DNA of 8,760 nt from Nitrospirales bacterium (GCA_013817135.1 JACDDF010000060.1:1-8760); one strand, 5' to 3'. Numbered from the stretch's first letter, positions 1-6,735 are shown. Numbers and translations: made by a program. The notes: generated by a model not told the origin, from the sequence alone.

Positions 1-28
1 AAGCCCTTGACCATCCCGCCTATGGAAA

Positions 29-124
29 TTAATTACGACGTTTGGCAAACTTCATTCGGCGAAGGAGTTTTTTATGCTTATGCTTACGCATTTTCTTCCT
101 CCGCTTTTTGACAACACTGGACAT
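29..124 (-). CDS. AURKAIP1/COX24-family small basic protein (bS22/mS38-like)
   Basis: A 31-residue protein running from ATG (124-122) to TAA (31-29). It begins MSSVVKKRRKKM and continues with RKHKHKKLLRR, and 20 of its 31 residues are Lys, Arg or His. The pattern V-x-K-x-R-R-K-K-M-x-x-H-K-x-x-K-L matches the C-terminal core of mitochondrial AURKAIP1/COX24 (ribosomal mS38) and the ~33-residue actinobacterial protein bS22, which binds the small ribosomal subunit near the decoding region. The function here, a ribosome-associated peptide contacting 16S rRNA, is inferred from that family. An AGGA Shine-Dalgarno (complement of 135-138) lies 10 nt before the start. A second in-frame ATG at residue 12 would remove the conserved N-terminal basic run, so I prefer the first. 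The gene stands alone in this window and is divergent from the lipoprotein gene. It is short enough to be missed by most gene callers. Confidence 0.85.
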   Translation of the reverse strand: MSSVVKKRRKKMRKHKHKKLLRRMKFAKRRN

Positions 125-223
125 AAAGGTACATTCCTGGGTGAATTCGATTCTGCTATTTTGGTTCGGAGAGGTCTTTCCCCGAACTTGGCAAACAAGT
201 CCCCCACTGCCGGCTGATTACCT

Positions 224-248
224 ATCATAGGGTCAGGAAAGGTGTCAA
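224..248 (-). promoter_or_regulatory. Weak promoter candidate for the bS22-like gene
   Basis: On the minus strand a perfect TTGACA (complement of 243-248) is followed by TATGAT (complement of 224-229, 5 of 6 to TATAAT). The spacer is only 13 nt, shorter than the usual 16-18, so the pair may be fortuitous. If used, the leader before the bS22-like start would be about 90 nt. The -35 box lies inside the left arm of the 242-282 inverted repeat, which would suit repression by a bound protein. That last point is inference. Confidence 0.2.
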
Positions 249-282
249 GGAAACCATCCGTATCATACCTGTTCCTTCACAC
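242..282. repeat. Imperfect inverted repeat in the divergent region
   Basis: GTGTCAAGGAA (242-252) pairs with TTCCTTCACAC (272-282) at 10 of 11 positions; the single mismatch is C246/C278. The 19-nt spacer shows no extra pairing. There is no T-run after either arm, so it does not look like an intrinsic terminator. It could be a two-half-site operator or an RNA hairpin in a leader. Confidence 0.4.
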
Positions 283-310
283 AATAATCATCTACTTTCT
301 ATGAATTCTC

Positions 311-340
311 TTGACCCCTTCCAGCATTCTTCCTCATTAT
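311..340 (+). promoter_or_regulatory. Candidate sigma70-like promoter abutting the lipoprotein gene
   Basis: TTGACC (311-316, 5 of 6 to consensus) is followed after 18 nt by CATTAT (335-340, 4 of 6). Transcription would begin near 347, only about two bases before the ATG at 349, giving a nearly leaderless message. This fits the absence of any Shine-Dalgarno before that ATG, but the boxes alone are weak evidence. Confidence 0.25.
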
Positions 341-348
341 AGAATTTC

Positions 349-843
349 ATGATTCTACTCCGATTCTTGAACAACCATTTTTTTGTGCTTTTAATAAGCT
401 TTCCGATCCTTATTTCCCTCGCAGGATCAGGATGTTCGAAAAAACTCCCTAAATACCCTGAGGACCACGCCCGATTCCAACGAGTGGTGCAAGCCATCAA
501 AGCACTGGAAAAAGCCTATGTCAATCGAGATGCTTCGGGTTTCCAGGAATTACTCCTTCCTCTTGAAAATCTTGATCTCTTAGAAACCAAGGTTCGAGAA
601 GACTTCGCCACGTTTTCCACTATTCGGGTGGACCTGACCATCGATCGCATGGTGATTGATGGAGATCGCATTTCGGCCTATGTCTCCTGGCAAGGCAACT
701 GGGAACGCACCCCTCAGGAAGCTCCCACTCAAGCCAGCGGTCATGGGATCCTGCTGTGGAGTGGCAATCAAGTCATCCTGCTCCGGGGGATTGAAGGAGA
801 CCTGCCCTTTGCCATGACACACCGTCTCAATTTTTCTTCTTAA
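349..843 (+). CDS. Predicted membrane-anchored lipoprotein-like protein, possible NTF2-like fold
   Basis: 164 residues. Residues 1-28 form a signal-like segment (basic R5, then a hydrophobic run 11-25) ending at LAGSGC, with Cys29 as the possible lipidation site. The lipobox is atypical: glycine occupies position -3 where leucine is usual, and Leu24 sits at -5. After a charged linker, a helix rich in charged residues (about 40-88, including ALEKAYVNRD) is followed by alternating strands (91-150), ending in a WQGNWER turn and a GHGILLW strand. This order resembles NTF2-like/SnoaL folds, which often carry the phrase 'ALEKAYVNRDASGF'; that assignment is inference and no enzyme residues are recognisable. 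The ATG at 349 is the first start after an in-frame TAG (340-342). No clear Shine-Dalgarno is present. It lies 32 nt upstream of nadB on the same strand and may be co-transcribed. No function is claimed. Confidence 0.75.
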   Translation: MILLRFLNNHFFVLLISFPILISLAGSGCSKKLPKYPEDHARFQRVVQAIKALEKAYVNRDASGFQELLLPLENLDLLETKVREDFATFSTIRVDLTIDRMVIDGDRISAYVSWQGNWERTPQEAPTQASGHGILLWSGNQVILLRGIEGDLPFAMTHRLNFSS

Positions 844-875
844 CCATCAACTTTTTCACTGCTCCAACCATTTTC

Positions 876-2522
876 ATGCCTTCCGCTGTCGCATCACACC
901 ATTCCTCTCACTTGATTTCCACGGATTTCCTGATTTTAGGCGCCGGGGTGGCAGGCCTTCGAGCCGCAATTGAATTGAGTCGATATGGTCGAGTCACCAT
1001 GGTCGCCAAAGGTGGGCCCCAAGACAATAATTCTTTTTACGCCCAAGGAGGCGTAGCGGTCGCGCTCAGTGAAGAAGATGACGTTGTTCTCCATTTGGCA
1101 GATACCCTGAAAGCCGGGCATCAACTCTGTTCGCGGCCAGCCACCAAAATTCTCGTCGAAGAAGGCCCCTCTCGTATTCATGAATTGATCGAATGGGGAG
1201 CTAAATTTGACACAGTGGATGGCAAACTAGCATTCACCCGGGAAGGAGCCCACAGTCGTCATCGAGTGTTACGAGCCGGAGGGGATGCCACTGGCAGCGA
1301 AATGGTTCGCGCACTCAGCGTCAAAGCCCAAACCCTGAAAAATCTGACATGGATGGGCAATCATGTTGCGGTTGAGTTGTGCATCCAGGACGGACGATGC
1401 TGGGGAGCGTTAATCCTTGATGAATTGAGTGGGAGTCTTAAGATCATCTGTGCTCCCGCCACGCTTTTAGTCACAGGGGGGGCCGGCCAGATCTATGCTC
1501 GAACCACCAATCCGGCCAATGCGACCGGAGATGGCATTGCCATGGCTTATCGGGCGGGTGCCATTCTGGAGGATATGGAATTCGTCCAATTTCATCCAAC
1601 CGCCCTGTATCTCCCGTCCAGTCCTCCTTTTCTGCTGTCCGAAACTCTTCGAGGAGAAGGAGGGATTTTACGCAATAATCGCTGCGAACGCTTCATGAAA
1701 AACTATCATCGGAGCCAGGAACTCGCACCAAGGGACATTGTATCCCGGGCGATCTGGACGGAAATGCAACGAACCAAAGCTCGCCATGTCTATTTAGATG
1801 TGACTCATTTGGGGGCAACATTTTTGAAAGAACGGTTTCCCACCATCTACTCGACCTGTTTACGATACGATATTGACATTACAGAGGAATGGATCCCTGT
1901 TTCCCCCAGTGCTCATTATTTTATGGGCGGCGTCAAAACCGATCTGGATGGAGCCTCCACCATCCCAGGCCTGTTTGCGGCAGGAGAAGTGGCCTGCTCC
2001 GGAGTTCACGGTGCCAATCGACTCGCGAGTAATTCTTTGCTGGAAGGTCTGGTCTTTGGCTATCGGGCAGCCCAAGCCGCTTCCTCTTGTTCGACGATCA
2101 GCTCTTGCCCAGACTTTTCAAATTCTCCGCTCCTCCGAAAACCCAGCGGCCGGAAGATGTCCACTCAAGATGTGGAAAAAATCAGAAACTCTTTACGGCG
2201 TTTGATGTGGTCTAAAGTCGGATTGGTGCGAACGGGGAACTCATTAAAGAAAACCGTCGATCAGGTTCAGCAGTGGTCCCAAAAGCTGTCGGCTGCTCCA
2301 TGGAGCCGGCCAGGATTAGAAACACGGAATATGGTTCTGGTTGGACAATGCATTACGGAAGCTGCACTTTGGCGAGCCAATAGTGTGGGGGCCCATTTTC
2401 GTGAAGATTTTCCGTTCCATAAAGGATTAGCCTGGAAAGCTCATAGCCGGGGTCAACAGGAAATTGATGCCAAACCCACTGCGGTTACCCCGAAGAATAC
2501 AAGAAAAACCACAAGGGATTGA
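876..2522 (+). CDS. nadB: L-aspartate oxidase
   Basis: 548 residues, close to the usual ~540. This FAD enzyme oxidises L-aspartate to iminoaspartate, which NadA condenses with dihydroxyacetone phosphate to give quinolinate for NAD. It is cytosolic and can use oxygen or fumarate as acceptor. The FAD dinucleotide fold is at 18-30 (GAGVAG at 22-27), followed by the family phrase SFYAQGGVA (53-61) and TREGAHS (121-127). Active-site candidates His240 (QFHPTAL), Arg286 (APRD) and His347 (AHYFMGG) all sit 4 residues before E. coli H244, R290 and H351. The FAD-binding C-terminal motif is at 367-391 (AAGEVACSGVHGANRLASNS), then a helical tail from about 430. The ATG at 876 lacks a Shine-Dalgarno. A TTG at 912-914 (residue 13) would give an N-terminus closer to E. 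coli length, so the exact start is uncertain. NadA and NadC are not in the window. Confidence 0.96.
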   Translation: MPSAVASHHSSHLISTDFLILGAGVAGLRAAIELSRYGRVTMVAKGGPQDNNSFYAQGGVAVALSEEDDVVLHLADTLKAGHQLCSRPATKILVEEGPSRIHELIEWGAKFDTVDGKLAFTREGAHSRHRVLRAGGDATGSEMVRALSVKAQTLKNLTWMGNHVAVELCIQDGRCWGALILDELSGSLKIICAPATLLVTGGAGQIYARTTNPANATGDGIAMAYRAGAILEDMEFVQFHPTALYLPSSPPFLLSETLRGEGGILRNNRCERFMKNYHRSQELAPRDIVSRAIWTEMQRTKARHVYLDVTHLGATFLKERFPTIYSTCLRYDIDITEEWIPVSPSAHYFMGGVKTDLDGASTIPGLFAAGEVACSGVHGANRLASNSLLEGLVFGYRAAQAASSCSTISSCPDFSNSPLLRKPSGRKMSTQDVEKIRNSLRRLMWSKVGLVRTGNSLKKTVDQVQQWSQKLSAAPWSRPGLETRNMVLVGQCITEAALWRANSVGAHFREDFPFHKGLAWKAHSRGQQEIDAKPTAVTPKNTRKTTRD

Positions 2523-2531
2523 ATGTTATGA

Positions 2532-3413
2532 CTATTGAGGGCGCGTGATAACCGGTCCCAACCATCTTTCCAAGTTTTCCTGGAAAGCCTTCCATAAGGT
2601 CATCGTGATATTCCCACATCTTCCTTGGCCAATAGAATCTTCCCCAATTTTCGAGACCGCCATCACTTCGAGGCCTGTGTTCGTCATAAAGCATTCATCC
2701 GCTTGAAGTACGTCCACCGGCGAATACGCCCCTTCTTCCACGTCAATTTTCAATTCCCTGGCTAGGGCGATCACCACTTCTCGAGTGATCCCCTCCAGAA
2801 TTCCGCAAGCAACAGAAGGAGTATATAGTCGGTGGTTGGCCACAAAAAAGATATTGCTCGTCGTACATTCCGTCACATGCCCATCCATATTCAACATCAG
2901 GGCATCAAACGCTCCTGCCTGTAAGGCTTCCTGCTTGGCCAGAATATTATTGAGAAAACTCAGCGACTTAATTTGAGGGGATTGGGCAGATTCAGGATTC
3001 CGCCGAACTGAGACGAGTTGCACCCGCACTCCCTGCTCTCGCATATGAGCAGGATAGGTCACTACAGACCTCGCCATCACAACAATAGTCGGGCGGGGAC
3101 AAAGACCAGGGTCAATCCCAAGCTCCCCTTCTCCTCGAGAAATCGTGATGCGGAAACTGGCATCCTCAAGTTCATTTCGTATCAACATTTCGGTAATGAT
3201 GGCCTCCCAAGCCTCATCCTGGATCGGAAGAATAAGGCCGATCAGATCACAGGATCGTCGAAGTCGTGCCAAATGCCGTTCTAATAAAAAAACTCTCCCC
3301 TGGTAGATACGGAGGGTTTCATAGACACCGTCCCCATATAAAAACCCATGGTCAAAGACCGAAATTCGAGCATGCTCTTTTTTCACAAACTGATCGTTGA
3401 GAAAGATCCACAT
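2532..3413 (-). CDS. pabC: Fold-type IV PLP enzyme, probable aminodeoxychorismate lyase (or branched-chain/D-amino-acid aminotransferase)
   Basis: 293 residues, typical for class IV aminotransferases. As PabC it would release pyruvate from 4-amino-4-deoxychorismate to give 4-aminobenzoate for folate. Seen: DHGFLYGDGVYETLR (21-35), the substrate and phosphate-side entry motif; the PLP Schiff-base lysine Lys149 in IKSLSFLNNILAK; Glu182 in VTECTTSNIF, which contacts the pyridine nitrogen; the phosphate loop GILEGITR (204-211); and TNTGLEVMAVSKI (244-256). The Lys149 neighbourhood (KSLSFLNN-LAKQEA) looks more like IlvE/D-amino-acid aminotransferases than like E. coli PabC, so the product call rests mainly on its place 20 nt after pabB. 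The ATG at 3413 is preceded directly by AAGAG, too close for a good ribosome site. The 3' end faces nadB with 9 nt between stops, leaving no room for a terminator. Confidence 0.8.
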   Translation of the reverse strand: MWIFLNDQFVKKEHARISVFDHGFLYGDGVYETLRIYQGRVFLLERHLARLRRSCDLIGLILPIQDEAWEAIITEMLIRNELEDASFRITISRGEGELGIDPGLCPRPTIVVMARSVVTYPAHMREQGVRVQLVSVRRNPESAQSPQIKSLSFLNNILAKQEALQAGAFDALMLNMDGHVTECTTSNIFFVANHRLYTPSVACGILEGITREVVIALARELKIDVEEGAYSPVDVLQADECFMTNTGLEVMAVSKIGEDSIGQGRCGNITMTLWKAFQENLERWLGPVITRPQ

Positions 3414-3433
3414 CTCTTATACCCGTTTCGTAG

Positions 3434-4942
3434 TCAGTGATTCCCTTTCAGAACCTGGAAAAAAGCTTCGGCTTTTTGGAGGGTTTCCTTATACTCCCGT
3501 TCAGGGTCGGAATCAGCCACAATCCCCGCTCCCACCTGGAGATATCCCTGTCCTGCCGTGAGCCATAACGTGCGAATGGCAATATTCAAGTCAAGATTCC
3601 CATTCCACCCAATAAACCCAATCGACCCGGTGTAAATTCCCCGACGAACGGGCTCAAGCTGTTCGATCAGTTCCATGCAATGGACTTTAGGCACTCCGGT
3701 AATCGTTCCTCCAGGAAACGTGGCTCGAATGAGGTCGAAACCATGGGAGGAGTCCCGCAACCGACCTGAAACCTGGGAGACCAGATGCATGACATGTGAA
3801 TATCGTTCCACGGTCATCAACTCATTGACTCGAACGGACCCATAGTCGCACACCCGCCCCAGGTCATTTCGAGCCAAATCAACCAACATGAGATGCTCCG
3901 CCCGTTCCTTGGGACAAGACAACAGATCTTCCGCCAACTGTCGATCAACTTGAGGCTCTATGTCTCGAGACCTGGTGCCCGCAATAGGACGCATATCCGC
4001 ACATCCCCCTGAAAGCCGTACTAATCGTTCAGGGGAATTACATACGATGACATCAGACTCCAACACGAGGAAGGCCGAATGCGGAGAGGGATTGACCTTC
4101 CGCAATTGCCGATATACGTCGGCTCCGGCTTCGGCTTGGCTTGCAAAACCATGAGTCACTCCCTCAACCCGGAATCGATGAGAGAGATTAGCCTGATAAA
4201 TATCTCCGGCAGCAATGAAATGCTTGCAGGCACGCACGCGATCCATGTACTCCAACGACGATTGCTCACCCTCTATGCGAAGCGAGGACATGGCGGAGTG
4301 CAACTTGGTTGGAAGATTCTCAGGGATCATTACTTTGGCTTGCAGATCAGACAAACGCGCCTGCCCTTCGCGATACAAGTGATCCCAGCTTTCGCCCGCC
4401 AATCGCTCTGGCGAAGGCGCAAATATCAGCCAAACCCCCGGAGTCTGATGATCCACTACCACAAAGATCTCGACAAACAGAAAGTACAGGTCAGGAAAAT
4501 GCAGATCATCCTGTAGACGCTCTGGTAGAACCTCAAACATACGGACAAGGTCGTAGCTGAAACAGCCGATCGCTCCTCCCTGGAAAGGCGGGAATTGGTG
4601 CCCCGAACCGGCAGTCTGCCCCGCGAGGGTACGCTGCAACAACGCGTATGGATCCCCGATGTGCTTTTCTTTCTTATCTACCGAAACCGTTTCATACATG
4701 TGGCCCTTCCCCCGGATCACACGATAGGGATTGCACCCCAAATAAGAAAAACGGCGCGCCACCCCTTCTTGGACGGCATCATGCTCCATGAAAAATGAAT
4801 GCGGGGCATAACCGGTCACCCGGCTAAAGAGATCAAAGGGATCATCAAAAGCAGGGGAGCAATGCTGAATAAGGGGAAAACACGAAGTCGAATGAAGCGA
4901 GGAATGAGCTCCTCGTTCGGCATGCTTGGGAATGGCGGACAA
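3434..4942 (-). CDS. pabB: Aminodeoxychorismate synthase component I (PIAGT-type), anthranilate synthase I family
   Basis: 502 residues. It binds chorismate and, with ammonia from a PabA-type amidotransferase, should make 4-amino-4-deoxychorismate; the step is cytosolic and on the folate branch. The N-terminal domain occupies about 22-205. The chorismate-binding domain follows, with GDIYQANLS (246-254), PIAGT (319-323), HLMLVDLARNDLG (350-362), FPGGTITGVPK (409-419) and GAGIVADSDPEREY (471-484). Classical PabB has PIKGT with a nucleophilic lysine; here Ala321 replaces it, as in TrpE and in a known PabB subclass (Stenotrophomonas maltophilia). I favour PabB over TrpE because of the downstream PabC-like gene and because the TrpE LLES tryptophan-site phrase is absent (FFMEHD at 50-55). 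The start is TTG, the only plausible one: upstream in frame is CCC and then the TAA of the preceding gene. No strong Shine-Dalgarno is seen (AGGTAG about 12 nt upstream). Confidence 0.88.
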   Translation of the reverse strand: MSAIPKHAERGAHSSLHSTSCFPLIQHCSPAFDDPFDLFSRVTGYAPHSFFMEHDAVQEGVARRFSYLGCNPYRVIRGKGHMYETVSVDKKEKHIGDPYALLQRTLAGQTAGSGHQFPPFQGGAIGCFSYDLVRMFEVLPERLQDDLHFPDLYFLFVEIFVVVDHQTPGVWLIFAPSPERLAGESWDHLYREGQARLSDLQAKVMIPENLPTKLHSAMSSLRIEGEQSSLEYMDRVRACKHFIAAGDIYQANLSHRFRVEGVTHGFASQAEAGADVYRQLRKVNPSPHSAFLVLESDVIVCNSPERLVRLSGGCADMRPIAGTRSRDIEPQVDRQLAEDLLSCPKERAEHLMLVDLARNDLGRVCDYGSVRVNELMTVERYSHVMHLVSQVSGRLRDSSHGFDLIRATFPGGTITGVPKVHCMELIEQLEPVRRGIYTGSIGFIGWNGNLDLNIAIRTLWLTAGQGYLQVGAGIVADSDPEREYKETLQKAEAFFQVLKGNH

Positions 4943-4945
4943 GGG

Positions 4946-5530
4946 TTAAGGACTACCTGATGAAGGATTTTCTAACGCACGCATGGCGTCTTCGGGAGAC
5001 AACAACCCCTCTTGCACCAGGTTATCGAGCAGATCTTTGGCGGCTTTTTCAGAGGAGCGTCGGATCCCGCGAACCCGTACAGTAGGTGGATAAAATCGAA
5101 GAAAATCAGGATTCGTCAGCCGTATGGTGACCGCCTCACTCTCACCATAGGGTGGAAGATCCTTACGTTGACCGGGAATCCTAAAAAAATGTTTTCCATC
5201 CCCGGTCATCCCATCGGATCCTTCGATTTTGATTCGGTTGGAGATCTCTTTCCCGGAAATTTCCAGAACAGAATCCACTACCAGGATCAAGGAATCTGCA
5301 ATTAACGGATCGCCCGTTTGGTTTTTGACCTTCACCGTATATTCAACTTCACTCACTGACGTTAAGATATCTTTTCCGGAGAAGGGGTCGAGCTGCTTAT
5401 ATTGAACAACTGGCACCACCCCATCCGTTAAATCCGGCAAATCATCAATCCCTGATGAAGTGGCCCACACAGGATTCCAATTCGCTGCAATTGCCAGGAC
5501 CAGGAGGGACACCAACCGCTTCATCATCAT
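4946..5530 (-). CDS. Secreted/periplasmic protein of unknown function
   Basis: 194 residues that I do not recognise. It opens with a clear signal peptide: MMMKR, a hydrophobic core at 6-16 and a likely type I signal peptidase site after VWA (residues 21-23). The mature part has a Pro/Asp-rich linker (28-50). A strand-rich domain follows (about 58-155; EVEYTVKVKNQTGD, SLILVVDSVLEI, EAVTIRLTNPDFL) that reads like an immunoglobulin-like beta sandwich. A charged helix closes the protein (160-187), ending in a Pro/Ser tail. There are no cysteines in the mature chain and no visible catalytic motif. It is the first gene of the operon with pabB and the PabC-like gene: its TAA is followed by CCC and then the pabB TTG, in the same frame. 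Three consecutive ATGs (5530, 5527, 5524) could each start it. A role in folate synthesis is unlikely for an exported protein. Confidence 0.85.
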   Translation of the reverse strand: MMMKRLVSLLVLAIAANWNPVWATSSGIDDLPDLTDGVVPVVQYKQLDPFSGKDILTSVSEVEYTVKVKNQTGDPLIADSLILVVDSVLEISGKEISNRIKIEGSDGMTGDGKHFFRIPGQRKDLPPYGESEAVTIRLTNPDFLRFYPPTVRVRGIRRSSEKAAKDLLDNLVQEGLLSPEDAMRALENPSSGSP

Positions 5531-5629
5531 AATGTCGGCCTAAATATTAAGAACCGGGACTGAACCAGCGAGGAGACTTCATGATTCTCCGCCTTGATTA
5601 AACGTACCTTACCATACCGATATTGAAGA
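5531..5629. promoter_or_regulatory. Divergent intergenic region between the pabB operon and the atp operon
   Basis: 99 nt that should carry both promoters. For the plus strand TTGATT (5594-5599) and GATATT (5619-5624) form a poor pair with a 19-nt spacer. A short inverted repeat GGAGA (5572-5576) / TCTCC (5586-5590) flanks a 9-nt loop. For the minus strand an AT-rich patch (5541-5550) is the only -10-like sequence, with no matching -35. Individual sites cannot be called with confidence. Confidence 0.35.
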
Positions 5630-5932
5630 ATGGGACCTTTGTTGCTTGACATGATTCGTGATTTTTTGCTTGAATGTGTCCCCTTTCAACGACTCGCCTT
5701 GCCGATTGAAATAATGGCACCTTCTCAGGATCCAATGTTTGCGGGGCTGGGACAGGCAATGCGAGTGGGGACGGACCTTCTTGCCGCCCTTATCGTCGGT
5801 GGATTCCTTGGTTGGTTAATTGATTCGTATGTGTTGGATACCGCACCGTGGGGTGTGGCGTTAGGACTGGTGCTGGGATTAATCGCTGGGGTTCGCAACG
5901 CATACCGTGCAGCTCAGCGTTGGAAACAATGA
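5630..5932 (+). CDS. atpI: F0F1 ATP synthase assembly subunit AtpI/AtpZ type
   Basis: 100 residues as called. AtpI-type proteins are small two-helix membrane proteins encoded at the head of atp operons that help assemble the c-ring. Transmembrane helix 1 spans about 46-66 (ending GFLGWLIDSY) and helix 2 about 73-90 (PWGVALGLVLGLIAG), with a basic C-terminal tail (YRAAQRWKQ). The G-x-x-x-G-W-L-I-D and P-W-G pattern matches the AtpZ/AtpI family of alphaproteobacterial type. The ATG at 5630 is the first after an in-frame TGA (5624-5626), with only GAAG close upstream. The first 28 residues are not family-like, so ATG at 5651 or at 5714 (giving MAPSQDPMF, 72 residues) may be the true start. It is followed 23 nt later by atpB. 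Confidence 0.82.
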   Translation: MGPLLLDMIRDFLLECVPFQRLALPIEIMAPSQDPMFAGLGQAMRVGTDLLAALIVGGFLGWLIDSYVLDTAPWGVALGLVLGLIAGVRNAYRAAQRWKQ

Positions 5933-5944
5933 GTCGCTAGACAC

Positions 5945-5948
5945 AAGG
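5945..5948 (+). promoter_or_regulatory. Shine-Dalgarno deciding the atpB TTG start
   Basis: AAGG ends 7 nt before TTG (5956-5958). No ATG or GTG in the same frame lies nearby and upstream, and the next methionines (residues 31-32) are inside helix 1, so TTG is the start. Confidence 0.6.
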
Positions 5949-5955
5949 TTTAGTT

Positions 5956-6681
5956 TTGGAAGATCCGTTACATCCCTTCGAGCTTCATAACTTTCTCCCG
6001 CTTTCCCTTTTCGGTCTTGACGTTTCTGTCAATAAGGCCGTCTTGATGATGTGGGTCGTGGTGGGACTTGTTACACTCTTGTTAATGAAGGCGGGTGGCG
6101 CAAGGGCACTCGTGCCTTCTAAACTCCAAAGTCTTGCGGAGTTGCTGGTCGACTTCATTCGCGGGATTATCCACGACACGATGGGGGCCTCCGGGATGCG
6201 ATATTTTCCCCTCATCAGTGCCCTCTTTTTGTTTATCTTATTTTCAAACCTGGTCGGTCTCATACCTGGATCCTATACGATTACCAGCCAAATTATTGTG
6301 ACAGGGGTGTTCGCTGTGGGCGTCTATCTCCTCAGTCTTATCATAGGATTCCAACTCCATGGCGCTAAATTCTTTGGGATACTTGTTCCTCCTGGTACAC
6401 CAGGGTGGCTACTCCCCCTAATGATTCCCATTGAATTAATCAGCCAATTGGCTAGACCGATCTCTCTGGCCGTCAGGTTATTTGCCAATATGACTGCCGG
6501 ACATGTCATTCTTGGCGTATTGTTCGGTCTTACCATTGCAGGCGGCCTAATAATCGGGTGGCTGCCTTTTTCATTTACCATCGCACTCTATGGCTTAGAA
6601 GTCGGGATTGCCTTTATTCAAGCTTATATTTTTACGGTTTTAACCTGCGTTTACATTGGCGACGCGATGCATATGCACTAA
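5956..6681 (+). CDS. atpB: ATP synthase F0 subunit a
   Basis: 241 residues. This is the stator subunit of the membrane motor, forming the two half-channels through which protons reach the c-ring. The essential arginine is Arg174 in RPISLAVRLFANMTAGH, equal to E. coli R210. The half-channel pair is swapped relative to E. coli: His183 stands where E. coli has E219, and Glu215 (LYGLEVGIAFIQAYIF) where it has H245, with the invariant Gln222 7 residues on. This swap is known in other lineages, including mitochondria. About five hydrophobic helices are visible (24-45, 84-105, 113-133, 152-200, 206-236). The start is TTG at 5956, supported by AAGG (5945-5948) 7 nt upstream and by the usual N-terminal phrase LHPFELHNFLPL. 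The 71-nt leader to atpE follows. Confidence 0.95.
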   Translation: MEDPLHPFELHNFLPLSLFGLDVSVNKAVLMMWVVVGLVTLLLMKAGGARALVPSKLQSLAELLVDFIRGIIHDTMGASGMRYFPLISALFLFILFSNLVGLIPGSYTITSQIIVTGVFAVGVYLLSLIIGFQLHGAKFFGILVPPGTPGWLLPLMIPIELISQLARPISLAVRLFANMTAGHVILGVLFGLTIAGGLIIGWLPFSFTIALYGLEVGIAFIQAYIFTVLTCVYIGDAMHMH

Positions 6682-6735
6682 CTCACGCTCGAACGAAACG
6701 ATAAGAGAACGTTTACAATTAGTCCCTTTTAAACT

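Larger units (their letters stand above)
125..348. other. Divergent intergenic region
   Basis: 224 nt between the bS22-like gene (minus) and the lipoprotein-like gene (plus). It should hold the promoters of both. I see an imperfect inverted repeat (242-282) and weak promoter-like hexamers, listed separately. No convincing coding sequence lies on either strand. Confidence 0.6.

Noticed and set aside
108..135. Plus-strand promoter TTGACA (108-113) with TACATT (130-135)
   Set aside because: Both boxes lie over or beside the start of the minus-strand bS22-like gene, and the TTGACA is produced by its Val-Val-Lys codons. There is no other support.
74..217. A 47-codon plus-strand ORF with an apparent perfect GAAGGAG site 6 nt before its ATG
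   Set aside because: The 'Shine-Dalgarno' is the complement of Leu-Leu-Arg codons of the bS22-like gene on the minus strand. The peptide has no family features.
242..282. Reading the inverted repeat as an intrinsic terminator
   Set aside because: There is no T-run on either side, and both flanking genes point away from it.
4079..4516. A 145-codon plus-strand ORF antisense to pabB
   Set aside because: The minus frame carries all the chorismate-enzyme motifs. This frame has no recognisable domain or ribosome site.
3434..4942. Calling this gene trpE because of PIAGT
   Set aside because: A PIAGT-type PabB subclass is established, the next gene is a PabC-like enzyme, no trpG/trpD is near and the LLES tryptophan-site phrase is missing. 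It is kept as an alternative, not the main call.
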